Below, one piece after another: positions 1 through 11,569 of a stretch of DNA of 48,924 bases (within the stretch, counting starts at the first letter, position 1; each line of letters opens with the position of its first letter). The notes below the pieces were generated by a model that worked only from the letters and a program-made list of their open reading frames with translations, made no database searches and was not told the origin of the DNA. Origin of the DNA: Bordetella parapertussis (lineage in GTDB: Bacteria > Pseudomonadota > Gammaproteobacteria > Burkholderiales > SG8-41). Location of the stretch: contig CAMDSO010000017.1 of assembly GCA_945906935.1 (NCBI GenBank), positions 1 to 48,924 on the forward strand, written 5' to 3'. A program made the translations under genes and the position numbers.

Positions 1-746
1 TCGAGTTGCGCCGCCTTGCCATAGAGAATGCCAATGCCGGTCGGGCCGCAGAGCTTGTGGCCGGAGAACGCATAAAAATCGCAGTCGAGGTCCTGCACGT
101 CAACCGCAAGGTGGGGTACGGCCTGCGCGCCGTCGAGCAGCACCGGCACACCACGCGCATGCGCAAAGGCGATCATGGCCTTGACCGGGTTGATCGTGCC
201 CAGCGCATTAGACACATGCGAGAGCCCGACGAACTTGGTGTGCGCGTTAAAGAGTTTTTCGTATTCATCGACCTGCAGATTGCCGGCGTCATCAATCGGC
301 GCGACGCGGATCTTCGCGCCCTTCTCTTCGGCCAGCATCTGCCAGGGCACGATGTTTGAATGATGTTCGAGCGTGGTGAGAATGATCTCATCGCCGGCGC
401 CGATGAACTTGCGGCCGTAGCCGTGCATCACCAGATTGATTGCGTCGGTGGTGCCGCCGGTAAAAATGACCTCGCGCTCTTCGCCTGCATTGACGAAGCG
501 CGCGAGTTTGCCGCGTGCCGCCTCAAATTCAGCGGTCGCGGTTTCCGACAGATAATGCACGCCGCGATGAATATTGGCGTGCTGGGCCTGCTGGTAGTGC
601 ACGAGGCGATCAATCACCGACTGCGGCATCTGGCTAGAGGCTGCGTTATCCAGATAAACCAGCGGCTTATCCGCGACCTTGATACCGAGTATGGGGAAAT
701 CGGCGCGTATCGCGGCGACATCCAGAGTTGCTACAGCCTTGTTCAT
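1..746 (-). CDS. sufS: SufS cysteine desulfurase (group II), 3' end cut by window edge
   Basis: PLP-dependent cysteine desulfurase that takes sulfur from cysteine for Fe-S assembly by the SufBCD scaffold. Only the first 248 codons are inside the window. The visible protein has the family N-terminus (RADFPILG, YLDNAASSQ), an EHHSN motif and SGHKLCGPTGIG, whose lysine (about residue 231) should carry PLP. The catalytic cysteine loop lies beyond base 1. The start ATG at 746 overlaps the sufD stop as ATGA, so translation is probably coupled. It is last in a run iscR-iscS-sufABCDS. Identity is confident; completeness cannot be judged. Confidence 0.95.
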   Translation of the reverse strand, partial: MNKAVATLDVAAIRADFPILGIKVADKPLVYLDNAASSQMPQSVIDRLVHYQQAQHANIHRGVHYLSETATAEFEAARGKLARFVNAGEEREVIFTGGTTDAINLVMHGYGRKFIGAGDEIILTTLEHHSNIVPWQMLAEEKGAKIRVAPIDDAGNLQVDEYEKLFNAHTKFVGLSHVSNALGTINPVKAMIAFAHARGVPVLLDGAQAVPHLAVDVQDLDCDFYAFSGHKLCGPTGIGILYGKAAQL

Positions 747-2035
747 ACCTGCTCCGTTTGTGCCAGTACGCGCTGCTCGAGCTGGGTGCGCAGCGATGCA
801 AGCGGAATACCGCGCAGAATTTCCGCGCCAAAAGCGAAGGTCAGCAGACTGCGCGCGCTGGCCTCCGAGAGACCACGACTTTTTAGATAAAACACCTCGT
901 CGGCTTCAAGCTGACCGACGGTGGCACCATGCGCACACTTCACATCGTCGGCAAAGATTTCGAGCTGCGGCTTGGTGTCGACGCGCGCGCGGTCGGACAG
1001 CAAAAGGTTGCGATTCGATTGCGACGAGTTGGTCAGCTGCGCCCCCTGCCGCACGACGATGCGACCGTTAAAAACCGCCCGCGCACTGCCGCCAACGATA
1101 CATTTGTGTTGCTGCCGGCTGTTGCCATGCGGCTTGGTGTGATCAATCGAGGTATGCGTATCGGCCAGCTGGTTGCCATCGACCATCGTCAAGCCGCCGA
1201 GCTCGCACTCACCATCCTCGGCGGTCTGCACGATATCGACGTTGTGGCGCGAGAGGCGCGCGCCGAAGCCGATGTTGATGCCGTGATAACGGCTGCCATG
1301 TGCGATCGACACTGCGGTGTGGCCGACATGAAAACCGGCGTTGCTTTCGCGCTGTACACGCACGTGATTGATGTGCGCATCGTCGGCGAGCATGAATTCC
1401 CCCACCGCATTGGTCAGATAGGCTTCCGGTGTGAGGGCCACGTAATCCTCGATCACCGTGGCGCGGCTGCCGGCCGCCGCGACCACGAGGCAGCGCGGAT
1501 GGCTCGCCACTTGTTTTTGCGTGGCGACAAACAACAGATGCACCGGCTGGTCCGCGACCGCACCGCGCGGCAACATGACCAAGGCACCGTCGTTGACGAA
1601 AGCCGTGTTCAGCGCGGTAAACGCGTTCTGCTCGTAGGCGGCAATGCGCGCAAGCTCGGTCTCGATCAACGCCGCATGGGCCGGCAGGGCTGCTGCCAGC
1701 GAAGAGACGATCACCGCGCCGTTCTCCGGCGTCGACAATTGCGGTGCGTAAATGCCATCGACAAACACCAGACGCAGCGGCGCAGCGGCGAGCACGAAGG
1801 GCCCAATATCATGGGCCGTCAATGCGGTCGCGCTACGCACCGGCTGGTAGGACAGATGCGTAAGCGGCGCGAGATCGGTAAAGCGCCAGTCTTCATCGCG
1901 CGTGGTCGGTACCGTCAACGTGCCGACGCGTTCAACCGCACGCGCGCGCACACGCGCGAGCGCATCGCCCTGCTCGACGAGGCTGCGTCCCGCCAGGAGA
2001 TCGGCGAGAAACTGCTGGTTTGCCACCGCCATCAT
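743..2035 (-). CDS. sufD: SufD, Fe-S assembly scaffold subunit
   Basis: A 430-residue protein of the SufB/SufD beta-helix family and partner of SufB and SufC in the cytosolic SufBC2D scaffold. The C-terminal core shows the family pattern KPQLEIFADDVKCAHGATVG followed by FYLKSRGLSE and a C-terminal helical region. SufD lacks SufB's cluster-building cysteines and is thought to help iron entry (family knowledge). The start is one of two adjacent ATGs (2035 or 2032); the second overlaps the sufC stop. The gene sits between sufC and sufS with overlapping ends, a typical stoichiometric operon arrangement. Confidence 0.95.
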   Translation of the reverse strand: MMAVANQQFLADLLAGRSLVEQGDALARVRARAVERVGTLTVPTTRDEDWRFTDLAPLTHLSYQPVRSATALTAHDIGPFVLAAAPLRLVFVDGIYAPQLSTPENGAVIVSSLAAALPAHAALIETELARIAAYEQNAFTALNTAFVNDGALVMLPRGAVADQPVHLLFVATQKQVASHPRCLVVAAAGSRATVIEDYVALTPEAYLTNAVGEFMLADDAHINHVRVQRESNAGFHVGHTAVSIAHGSRYHGINIGFGARLSRHNVDIVQTAEDGECELGGLTMVDGNQLADTHTSIDHTKPHGNSRQQHKCIVGGSARAVFNGRIVVRQGAQLTNSSQSNRNLLLSDRARVDTKPQLEIFADDVKCAHGATVGQLEADEVFYLKSRGLSEASARSLLTFAFGAEILRGIPLASLRTQLEQRVLAQTEQV

Positions 2036-2828
2036 GCCGCAGCACCCGCCCCGTGTTCGGCGCCGGGTTTTGCACTCAGCCAGTCATAGCCGCGCGATTC
2101 GAGTTCAAGCGCCAGCGCTTTCGGTCCCGTCTTGATAATGCGACCAGCCTCGGTGACGTGCACGTAATCGGGCTCGATGTAATTGAGCAGACGCTGATAA
2201 TGCGTCACCAGGATCACCGCGTTGTCCTTGTTGGCGAGCTGGTTCACGCCGCCAGCAACGATGCGCAACGCATCGATATCGAGACCCGAGTCGGTTTCAT
2301 CAAGGATCGCCACACGCGGTTCCAGCAGCGCCATTTGCAGAATCTCGTTACGTTTCTTCTCGCCGCCGGAAAAACCCTCGTTGACGCTGCGATCCAGGAA
2401 ATCCGGATTCATTTCGAGCAGCTTCATTTTCTCGCGCACGAAATCGTCGAATTCAAGCGGATCGAGTTCGTCGCGGCCGCGGCCGGTCTGCACGGTGTTA
2501 TACGCCAGGCGCAAAAACTGGCTGTTAGCCACACCGGGGATTTCGATCGGATATTGAAAACCCAGAAAGAGACCGGCGCGCGCGCGCTCTTCCGGCGCCA
2601 GCGCAAAGAGGTCACGGTCTTCGAACAACACCGTACCGCCGGTGACGACATAGGCGGGGTGGCCGGCCAGCACTTTCGCAAAGGTGCTCTTGCCCGAACC
2701 GTTCGGCCCCATGATGGCGTGCACTTCGCCGCTCTTCACGGTGAGATCCATGCCCTTCAAAATTTCCACGCCGTTGACGGTGGCACGCAGGCCACACACT
2801 TCGAGCAACGTTTTGCTGTCCTGGCAAA

Positions 2829-2832
<4 letters not shown>
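2032..2832 (-). CDS. sufC: SufC, ABC-type ATPase of the SUF scaffold
   Basis: A cytosolic ABC ATPase that drives conformational change in SufBCD. Walker [10 protein letters not shown] is at residues 42-50, the signature is SGGEKKRNE and Walker B is [11 protein letters not shown], the last three typical of SufC. The chosen ATG at 2832 has a ribosome site (AAGGAAG) just upstream and overlaps the sufB stop as ATGA, giving 266 residues. An upstream in-frame start at 2919 would add 29 unrelated residues that lie inside sufB, so it is rejected. Neighbours on both sides are scaffold partners. Confidence 0.96.
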
Positions 2833-4265
<1,433 letters not shown>

Positions 4266-4305
4266 GGTCATTCCATCACTTTGGTTAATCGTTTGTTGCG
4301 GATGC

Positions 4306-4656
4306 TCAGGACTTTGCCGCCGTTGGCGCGCCCTTGAAGCTGAAACTCTCGCCACAGCCGCAGGTTGCCTCGACGTTCGGGTTGTCGAACTTAAACAGCT
4401 GCTTCAGACCGTCGCGCACATAATCGAGTCTTGCGCCATCAAGAAAGCCAAGGCTTTCCGCGTCGACCACCAGCTTCGCGCCGTTGTATTCACTGACCTG
4501 ATCGTTGTCACCAAGTTGGTCGGCGTAATCAAAGGTATAGGCAAAACCCGAGCAGCCGACTTTTTTCACGCCGACGCGCAAACCCACGCCGTGTCCGCGT
4601 TTGGCGAGCTGGGTTTGGATCTGTTTCGCCGCGCTCTCTGTGAGGGATATCGTCAT
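4306..4656 (-). CDS. sufA: A-type Fe-S carrier (SufA/IscA/HesB family)
   Basis: A 116-residue A-type carrier that receives Fe-S clusters from the scaffold and passes them to target proteins. The three conserved cysteines are visible: C35 in VGCSGFAY, and C99 and C101 in CGCGESF. Position between the NifS/IscS-like desulfurase and sufB supports a SufA role. IscA and SufA cannot be separated from sequence alone, so the symbol rests on context. The ATG at 4656 gives the normal family N-terminus ([13 protein letters not shown]). Confidence 0.9.
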   Translation of the reverse strand: MTISLTESAAKQIQTQLAKRGHGVGLRVGVKKVGCSGFAYTFDYADQLGDNDQVSEYNGAKLVVDAESLGFLDGARLDYVRDGLKQLFKFDNPNVEATCGCGESFSFKGAPTAAKS

Positions 4657-4677
4657 CTTGAGTGCTCCATTACTGTT

Positions 4678-5823
4678 CTAAACCGCCATCGCGGTCAGTT
4701 GTCTCAGGCGCCCTGCGGTCTTCGCCAGCGCCTGCAAAAATGCATCAATCTCTTCTGCCTTAGTCGCGGCGCCCACACTGAGGCGCACAGCACCGCGCGC
4801 ACTATCAGGCGCCACGCCCATCGCCAGCAGCGTTGCGCTCGGCTCGGTGCTCGCACTCGAACAGGCCGCACCGCTGGCCACCGCAAAGCCCGCCTTGTCG
4901 AGTTCCACCACCAGCGTCTCGCCATCAATACCGTCGAGCGCAAAATAACTGGTGTTGGGTATGCGCGGCGCGGTCGCACCGAATACCGTGGCATCCAGCG
5001 CATCAAGGCCGCGCTCAAAACGCTCGCGCAGCGCGGCAAGACGTGGCGCAAGTTCGTGCTGGCGCGACGCCGCGACCTCGCAGGCCACGCCAAAGCCGAC
5101 GATGCCAGCGACATTCTCAGTGCCCGAACGCATGCCCTGCTCGTGGCCGCCACCGCTAAAGAGCGGTCTTAACTCGATGCGTTTGTCGAGCACGAGGGCA
5201 CCCACGCCCTTGGGTCCGTAGATCTTGTGTGCGGACAGGGTCATGGCGTGCACATTCAATGCCGTGAAATCAATCGCGATCTTGCCCAACGCCTGCACCG
5301 CATCGGTATGCATCCAGGCCCCTGCAGAGCGCGCGTGCTCGCCCAGTGCAGCAACGTCCTGAATAACACCCGTTTCGTTATTCGCGAGCATCACCGAAAC
5401 CACGCCGGCAGGCCCCGCCAGCGCAGCAGCCGCGTCGGCCGCATTGACACGCCCATCGCCGTCCGTGGCGAACTTGCACAGCTTCCAGCCCGCACGCACC
5501 AACTCCGCCGCAGGTTTCGCCACGCAAGGATGTTCTATCGCACTGATGACCATCTGCGTCGGCTGCAACATGCCCGCCGCGCCTTTAATAAAGGCATTAT
5601 TCGCTTCTGTTCCGCCGCTGGTGAATACCACTTGTGCCGGAACCGCACCGACCAGCGCAGCGACCTGTTCACGCGCCACCTCGACCGCACGCCGCGCCTG
5701 CGTGCCAAACTCGTGACGGCTAGACGCGTTGCCGTAATGCTCGCGCAAAAACGGCAGCATCGCAGCCAGCACGTGCTCGTCGAGCGGCGTGGTTGCGTTA
5801 TGGTCGAGATAGACGTGGGTCAT
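4678..5823 (-). CDS. Group I cysteine desulfurase (IscS/NifS family)
   Basis: A second PLP-dependent cysteine desulfurase of 381 residues, of the IscS/NifS branch rather than the SufS branch. It has YLDHNATTPLD at the N-terminus, SGGTEANN, the PLP lysine K200 in SAHKIYGPKG, and the persulfide cysteine C321 in a flexible SGAACSSASTEPS loop, which marks group I. It is shorter than classical IscS (about 404 residues) and lacks a typical IscS C-terminus, so it is closer to the NifS-like enzymes found in alphaproteobacterial SUF operons. It follows iscR by 50 bases and precedes sufA by 21. IscU is not seen nearby, so its partner is probably the SUF scaffold (inference). Confidence 0.92.
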   Translation of the reverse strand: MTHVYLDHNATTPLDEHVLAAMLPFLREHYGNASSRHEFGTQARRAVEVAREQVAALVGAVPAQVVFTSGGTEANNAFIKGAAGMLQPTQMVISAIEHPCVAKPAAELVRAGWKLCKFATDGDGRVNAADAAAALAGPAGVVSVMLANNETGVIQDVAALGEHARSAGAWMHTDAVQALGKIAIDFTALNVHAMTLSAHKIYGPKGVGALVLDKRIELRPLFSGGGHEQGMRSGTENVAGIVGFGVACEVAASRQHELAPRLAALRERFERGLDALDATVFGATAPRIPNTSYFALDGIDGETLVVELDKAGFAVASGAACSSASTEPSATLLAMGVAPDSARGAVRLSVGAATKAEEIDAFLQALAKTAGRLRQLTAMAV

Positions 5824-5873
5824 GAACTCTGATTACTGATTAGACAAACGAGTGCGGACGAAAACTAATTGGC

Positions 5874-6353
5874 TCAGGGCGATAGTGGTGTGCGCGATGC
5901 GCGACTGATATCACGCATATCGTGAATTTGCGTCACGCCGCTCTGCTTGGCTTTTTGGTCTTCCACCAGTTGCTTGAGCGTGACATCGTCCAGATAATCA
6001 AAAATGCGTTTGTTGAGTTGCGCCCAGAGATCGTGCGTGATGCATTTTTGATCGTCGCGGCAGTTTTCCTTGCCGCCACACTGTGTGGAGTCGATCGGCT
6101 CATCCACCGCCAAAATAATCTCGGACACAACAATCTCCGACATATCCCTGGCGATGCAATAACCGCCACCCGGACCGCGCACGCTATCCACCAGCGCGCG
6201 CCGGCGCAATTTGCCGAACAGCTGTTCGAGGTAGGAGAGGGAGATTTTCTGCCTCTGACTAATTTCCGCCAATGCCACCGGACCACCGCCATGGCGCATA
6301 CCCAAATCCACCATCGCCGTCACTGCGAAACGTCCTTTGGTCGTTAGCCTCAC
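5874..6353 (-). CDS. iscR: IscR, Fe-S sensing Rrf2-family regulator
   Basis: A transcription factor that binds a [2Fe-2S] cluster and represses Fe-S assembly genes when clusters are plentiful. The 159-residue product has the Rrf2 winged helix at the N-terminus (LSYLEQLFGKLRR, VRGPGGGY) and the cluster ligands C92, C98, C104 and H107, the same numbers as in E. coli IscR. The start codon is GTG, giving the canonical MRLTTKGRFAVTAM. It is the first gene of the iscR-iscS-suf run. A type 1 IscR box covers its own promoter, so autoregulation is expected. Confidence 0.96.
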   Translation of the reverse strand: MRLTTKGRFAVTAMVDLGMRHGGGPVALAEISQRQKISLSYLEQLFGKLRRRALVDSVRGPGGGYCIARDMSEIVVSEIILAVDEPIDSTQCGGKENCRDDQKCITHDLWAQLNKRIFDYLDDVTLKQLVEDQKAKQSGVTQIHDMRDISRASRTPLSP

Positions 6354-6392
6354 GATAAACCCCTTTTAAAACATTGATCTGCCGGAAAATTC

Positions 6393-6417
6393 ATACCAGA
6401 GTATTATAGTCAAGTAT
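6393..6417 (-). promoter_or_regulatory. IscR type 1 binding site
   Basis: The 25-base minus-strand segment begins ATACTTGACT, continues ATAATACTC and ends TGGTAT. Compared with the known type 1 consensus (ATASYYGACT-RWWW-YAGTCRRSTAT) I count 23 of 25 positions matching. The mismatches are a C for the conserved G and a T for a purine in the right half. It overlaps the -10 element and the predicted transcription start of iscR, a position suited to repression by holo-IscR. Confidence 0.82.
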
Positions 6418-6441
6418 AGAATAACCCAGTGCGATGGTCAA
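6413..6441 (-). promoter_or_regulatory. Sigma-70-like promoter of the iscR-suf operon
   Basis: On the minus strand TTGACC (6441-6436) and TATACT (6418-6413) are separated by exactly 17 bases, close to the sigma-70 consensus. The element lies in the 90-base gap between the cysE stop and the iscR GTG, giving a leader of roughly 50 bases. The -10 overlaps the IscR box. Confidence 0.8.
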
Positions 6442-6443
6442 GT

Positions 6444-7172
6444 TTAATCAACGATCTTGTTGAGATACCCAGGATCGAAATGATCGCGCGAAGTCGAGTC
6501 AGCGCAATCGACCCCAAGACGCTGCAAATGCGCCAGAATTTGTTCGAGGCGTTTATCGGTTGCAGCACTATGGTCGATCAATTCATGAATGGCGCGTGAA
6601 ACCGGATCGTTCATATCATTGCCGACGGCGTAAGCGGAAAAACCCGCGCTCTCGCCCTGCTCTTTTTCCAGAATACGTGCGGGAATGCCGACCGCAGTCG
6701 CGCCCGCCGGCACCGGCTTGACGACCACCGCATTGGAACCGATTTGCGCGCCATCGCCGATCACGATCGGGCCGAGTATTTTTGCCCCAGCCCCGACCAC
6801 CACCCCCTTGCCGAGAGTGGGATGCCGCTTGCCGCGGTTCCACGAGGTACCGCCGAGCGTGACGCCGTGATAGAGGGTGCAATCATCTCCAATCTCAGCC
6901 GTCTCGCCGATCACCACGCCCATGCCGTGATCGATAAAAAACCGGCGCCCTATCGTTGCCCCCGGATGGATCTCAATACCGGTCAGCCAGCGGGCGATAT
7001 GCGAAATAAAGCGTGCCAGCCAGCGCAGCTTCAAACCCCACATGGCATGTGCGAGGCGGTGCATCAGCATGGCATGAAAACCCGGATAACAGGTCATCAC
7101 CTCCCAGGCATTGCGTGCCGCCGGATCGCGCTCAAAAACAATGGCGATCTCTTCCCGTATGCGCTTAAACAT
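6444..7172 (-). CDS. cysE: Serine O-acetyltransferase
   Basis: Catalyses acetyl-CoA-dependent O-acetylation of L-serine, the first committed step of cysteine synthesis. The 242-residue protein has a short alpha-helical N-terminal domain and the left-handed beta-helix hexapeptide domain with [18 protein letters not shown] and [10 protein letters not shown], containing the catalytic histidines. It is shorter at the N-terminus than E. coli CysE (273), like many betaproteobacterial forms. It lies upstream of iscR in the same direction, linking cysteine supply to sulfur use in Fe-S assembly, but the promoter between them suggests separate control of the suf genes. Confidence 0.95.
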   Translation of the reverse strand: MFKRIREEIAIVFERDPAARNAWEVMTCYPGFHAMLMHRLAHAMWGLKLRWLARFISHIARWLTGIEIHPGATIGRRFFIDHGMGVVIGETAEIGDDCTLYHGVTLGGTSWNRGKRHPTLGKGVVVGAGAKILGPIVIGDGAQIGSNAVVVKPVPAGATAVGIPARILEKEQGESAGFSAYAVGNDMNDPVSRAIHELIDHSAATDKRLEQILAHLQRLGVDCADSTSRDHFDPGYLNKIVD

Positions 7173-7231
7173 GGTTGATTTTGAACAGATTAATATCGAA
7201 GGTTAACTTTCCCTAGTAAAACAGTCAACTA

Positions 7232-7262
7232 TTGACATAGGACAAGTTTTTTGCGCTATACC
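7232..7262 (+). promoter_or_regulatory. Weak candidate promoter for the FTR1 gene
   Basis: A perfect -35 hexamer TTGACA (7232-7237) is followed by a poor -10, either GCTATA at 17 bases or TATACC at 19 bases. It lies in the 170-base divergent gap between cysE and the iron permease. I see no clear Fur box. Low confidence because of the weak -10. Confidence 0.3.
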
Positions 7263-7342
7263 TCAAGACACCAACGGGGCTTGACCGCATGCCAGCCGAC
7301 TCATAATGATGGGAACGATGCCCATTCGCATAAGAAATCGAC

Positions 7343-8180
7343 ATGCTACAAATTTTTATCATCACCCTGCGCGAATCGATCGAAGCGTTCCTGATCGTCG
7401 CCATTACTGTGGCCTATCTGCGCGAGACCGGCCGCAACTACCTTCTGGTGCCGGCCTATTGGGGCACTGCCAGTGCCATCGCACTCAGTATTGTGCTGGG
7501 AGTAGCACTCGCGGAAGTAGCCGTACAACCGTTATGGGAAGACCTCCTCGCAGCCATCGCGGCCGGCCTCGTCTTTGGTATGGTGATCTACATGCTGCGC
7601 GCGGCCCGACATTTGCGCACAATCATCAATAGCAGCCTCGAACAGGCGGCGCGTAAGACGCGGGCCGGGCGCAGCACTCGGCGTTTTTTCCTTCGTGCTA
7701 CTGATGATCACACGCGAAGGCATGGAAACCGCGTTCATCGTCAATGCACTGGCGCTCAAAACTCAATCGATGGAAATGCTGGCAGGCGCTGCGCTCGGTA
7801 TTGGGCTGGCGGCACTCCTCGCGTGGGCCTGGACCCGCTATGGGCAGCGTGTGCGACTTGACCTGTTCTTCCAGGTCACGTCGATCTTTCTTCTGCTCTT
7901 TGCAGCTCAGTTGATGATCTACAGCTTTCACGAATTAAGTGAAGCCGGCATCCTGCCCCTCGACAATGAATACTGGCATGAACTGACCGAGCCTTATGGG
8001 CCGGCGGGCCGGTATGGACAATGGCTGTCTGTCGCACTGGTGTTTGCGCCGGTGACATGGATGATGTGGTGGTGGCTGAAAACCCGCGGCATGCGGCAAA
8101 CAACCGCCTGCGCTCCACACGCCAAGACTAACGACGCTTGGGCTTCTCAAGCGTCGTTAGGAATCCGCGCAGAATATTGA
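7343..8180 (+). pseudogene. FTR1-family high-affinity iron permease, frameshifted
   Basis: The two reading frames together encode about 278 residues, the normal length of bacterial FTR1/EfeU permeases that import ferric or ferrous iron through the inner membrane. The first frame (7343 to about 7669) carries the first RExxE motif, RESIEAF, in transmembrane segment 1. The second (about 7668-8180) carries REGMETAF and the C-terminal hydrophobic helices. Removing one G from the GGG at 7667-7669 joins the frames as TRAGAALGVFSF. So there is a one-base insertion, either a real inactivating mutation or a sequencing or assembly error. No EfeO/EfeB partners are visible. The 3' end overlaps trmJ. Confidence 0.82.
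8128..8160. terminator. Perfect 13-bp hairpin at the convergent FTR1/trmJ ends
   Basis: CTAACGACGCTTG (8128-8140) and CAAGCGTCGTTAG (8148-8160) pair perfectly around a seven-base loop. The hairpin begins exactly at the trmJ stop codon and lies inside the last codons of both convergent genes. No T-tract follows on either strand, so intrinsic termination is only a possibility. Confidence 0.5.
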
Positions 8181-8856
8181 CTTCCTCGGCCTCAAGCCGC
8201 GCACGCGCCAGCAGGCGTCGCAAACGTAATTCAAGCCGCCCTGGACTTGCGGGATTATAAAAACCACTGACCGTCATGCGCTCTTCAAAATGCGCATAGA
8301 GTTGCTCGACCTGCCCGATGGTCGCCGGCGCGAACTCGGCCACCGGCGGTGGTGCTGCGGTCGCGCAGGCCATGCGCAACTCGTAGGCAAAAATTTGTAC
8401 TGCCGCGCCCAGATTAAGCGATGAAAAGCCAGCATCAGTGGGAATGCGTGCCCAGATCCGGCAGTTCGCCGCTTCGTCGGCAGTGAGGCCGGCGCTTTCG
8501 TTGCCAAACAAAATCGCCACCGGTGCAGCCGCCGCACCGAGTGCCTCCCGCGCAGCGCCACGTGCATCCATCGTGTCATGACGCAATTCGCGATGCCGCG
8601 CGGTGGAAGCAACAGCGAGCACGCAACCATCGAGCGCCGCCGACACCGAATCAACCACCTTGGCATTTTCAAGTATGTCGCCGGCGCCGGCAGCGCGCGC
8701 CAGCGCATCAGGATGCGGAAAATGGCGCGGCAACACCAAACGCAAGTCGCTCAGACCCATCGTTTTCATCGCACGCGCAGTGGCGCCGATGTTTCCCGGA
8801 TGACTGGGACGAGCGAGCACGATGCGAATATTTTTGAGCGCGTCGATGTTATTCAC
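8128..8856 (-). CDS. trmJ: tRNA (cytidine/uridine-32-2'-O)-methyltransferase
   Basis: A SPOUT-family methyltransferase that 2'-O-methylates position 32 of tRNA anticodon loops. The 242-residue protein shows the family N-terminus (IVLARPSHPGNIGATARAMKTMG), the central AILFGNESAGLT and the SAM-knot region IPTDAGFSSLNLGAAVQIFAYE. Its start is GTG at 8856. It is divergent from suhB, a pairing common in proteobacteria, and converges on the FTR1 gene, with which its 3' end overlaps by about 50 bases. Confidence 0.93.
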   Translation of the reverse strand: MNNIDALKNIRIVLARPSHPGNIGATARAMKTMGLSDLRLVLPRHFPHPDALARAAGAGDILENAKVVDSVSAALDGCVLAVASTARHRELRHDTMDARGAAREALGAAAAPVAILFGNESAGLTADEAANCRIWARIPTDAGFSSLNLGAAVQIFAYELRMACATAAPPPVAEFAPATIGQVEQLYAHFEERMTVSGFYNPASPGRLELRLRRLLARARLEAEEVNILRGFLTTLEKPKRR

Positions 8857-8862
8857 TACAAT
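8834..8862 (+). promoter_or_regulatory. Promoter of suhB
   Basis: TTGAGC (8834-8839) and TACAAT (8857-8862) are exactly 17 bases apart. The predicted transcript start is near 8869, leaving a leader of about 60 bases before the suhB ATG. The -35 lies inside the first codons of divergent trmJ. Confidence 0.6.
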
Positions 8863-8932
8863 ACGCCCCTTCGTGACTGGCCGGTGGCGTGATCGTCACA
8901 CGGCCTAACGTTTTTCTGGAAGCGCTCCCGCC

Positions 8933-9730
8933 ATGCATCCGATGCTCAACACCGCCATCAAGGCAGCGCGCCGCGCCGGCAGCATTATCAACCGCGCCGC
9001 GCAAAACATCGACATTCTGACGGTCACGCAAAAAGCGGCTAACGACTATGTGACCGAAGTCGACCGCGAAGCCGAACGTACGATCATCCGCATTATTCAT
9101 GAGACCTACCCCAACCATTCGATTCTAGCAGAGGAGAGCGGCGAGTCCGGCAATTCGGAGTATGTCTGGATCATCGATCCGCTCGACGGCACCACCAACT
9201 TTGTGCACGGCTTCCAGCACTATGCGGTCTCCGTTGCACTCTCGCACAAGGGCGTCTTGTCGCAGGCGGTGATTTACGATCCGATCCGCAATGAACTGTT
9301 CACCGCAACGCGCGGTCGCGGCGCCTACCTGAATGATCACCGCATGCGCGTAAGCAAGCGCAGCAGCCTGCAAGGCTGTCTCCTTGGCACTGGATTTCCG
9401 TTCAAAGAATTCGACTCGATCGACAACTATCTGGCGATGTTTCGCGACCTCGCGCAAAAAACCAGTGGTATCCGGCGCGCCGGTGCGGCCACCCTTGATC
9501 TGGCCTATGTGGCGGCGGGGCGTCTTGATGGCTTCTGGGAATATGGTCTCTCGCCTTGGGACATGGCTGCAGGCAGCCTGCTCATCACCGAGTCCGGCGG
9601 ACTGGTCGGCGATTTTCTCGGTAACGGCACGCATATGGAATCAGGCAATCTCGTCGCTGGTAACCCCAAGCTGTTCTCGCAACTCATCCAGTCGCTGGCG
9701 CCGTATCTCAACGACAAACTCAAGAAGTAA
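8933..9730 (+). CDS. suhB: Inositol-1-monophosphatase / Nus factor SuhB
   Basis: A metal-dependent phosphatase of the IMPase family; in E. coli SuhB also acts with Nus factors in rRNA antitermination. The 265 residues include the first metal site ILAEESG, the core motif [15 protein letters not shown] and the second motif WDMAAG near the C-terminus. Two starts are possible (ATG 8933 or 8942); the first was kept, although no strong ribosome site is visible. It is divergent from trmJ, and the downstream ABC-F gene is 42 bases away in the same direction. Confidence 0.94.
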   Translation: MHPMLNTAIKAARRAGSIINRAAQNIDILTVTQKAANDYVTEVDREAERTIIRIIHETYPNHSILAEESGESGNSEYVWIIDPLDGTTNFVHGFQHYAVSVALSHKGVLSQAVIYDPIRNELFTATRGRGAYLNDHRMRVSKRSSLQGCLLGTGFPFKEFDSIDNYLAMFRDLAQKTSGIRRAGAATLDLAYVAAGRLDGFWEYGLSPWDMAAGSLLITESGGLVGDFLGNGTHMESGNLVAGNPKLFSQLIQSLAPYLNDKLKK

Positions 9731-9772
9731 TTCAGCGGCGCGCGCTGGCACGGCGCGGCCTGCAGGCAAACA

Positions 9773-11371
<1,599 letters not shown>

Positions 11372-11569
11372 GCGACACACTCATCCGGCGCGGGCGGCGG
11401 CGGCACCTCAGCACGCCCGCCACCATGATTTCCCTAAAGATCGCACCGTCCCGGCCGTAAACAGGATGTGGGATATCCGGCGCCGCCATACACACACGAG
11501 AACGGCGCTTGATCGAGGCGAACCGGCGCGCGAACAGACGCACCTGCTGAGGTTCACGATTGAGAAATC

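Noticed and set aside
929-2089. Long plus-strand ORF of 386 codons opposite sufD
   Set aside because: It is antisense to a confident suf gene, has no recognisable family and is typical of GC-rich shadow frames.
7660-7675. Programmed frameshift in FTR1
   Set aside because: A plus-one shift would be needed at GGG without a slippery codon or stimulating stop; mutation or sequencing error is simpler.
11390-11420. GC-rich inverted repeat after the ABC-F gene as a terminator
   Set aside because: Only seven base pairs with a 17-base loop and no T-tract; too weak.
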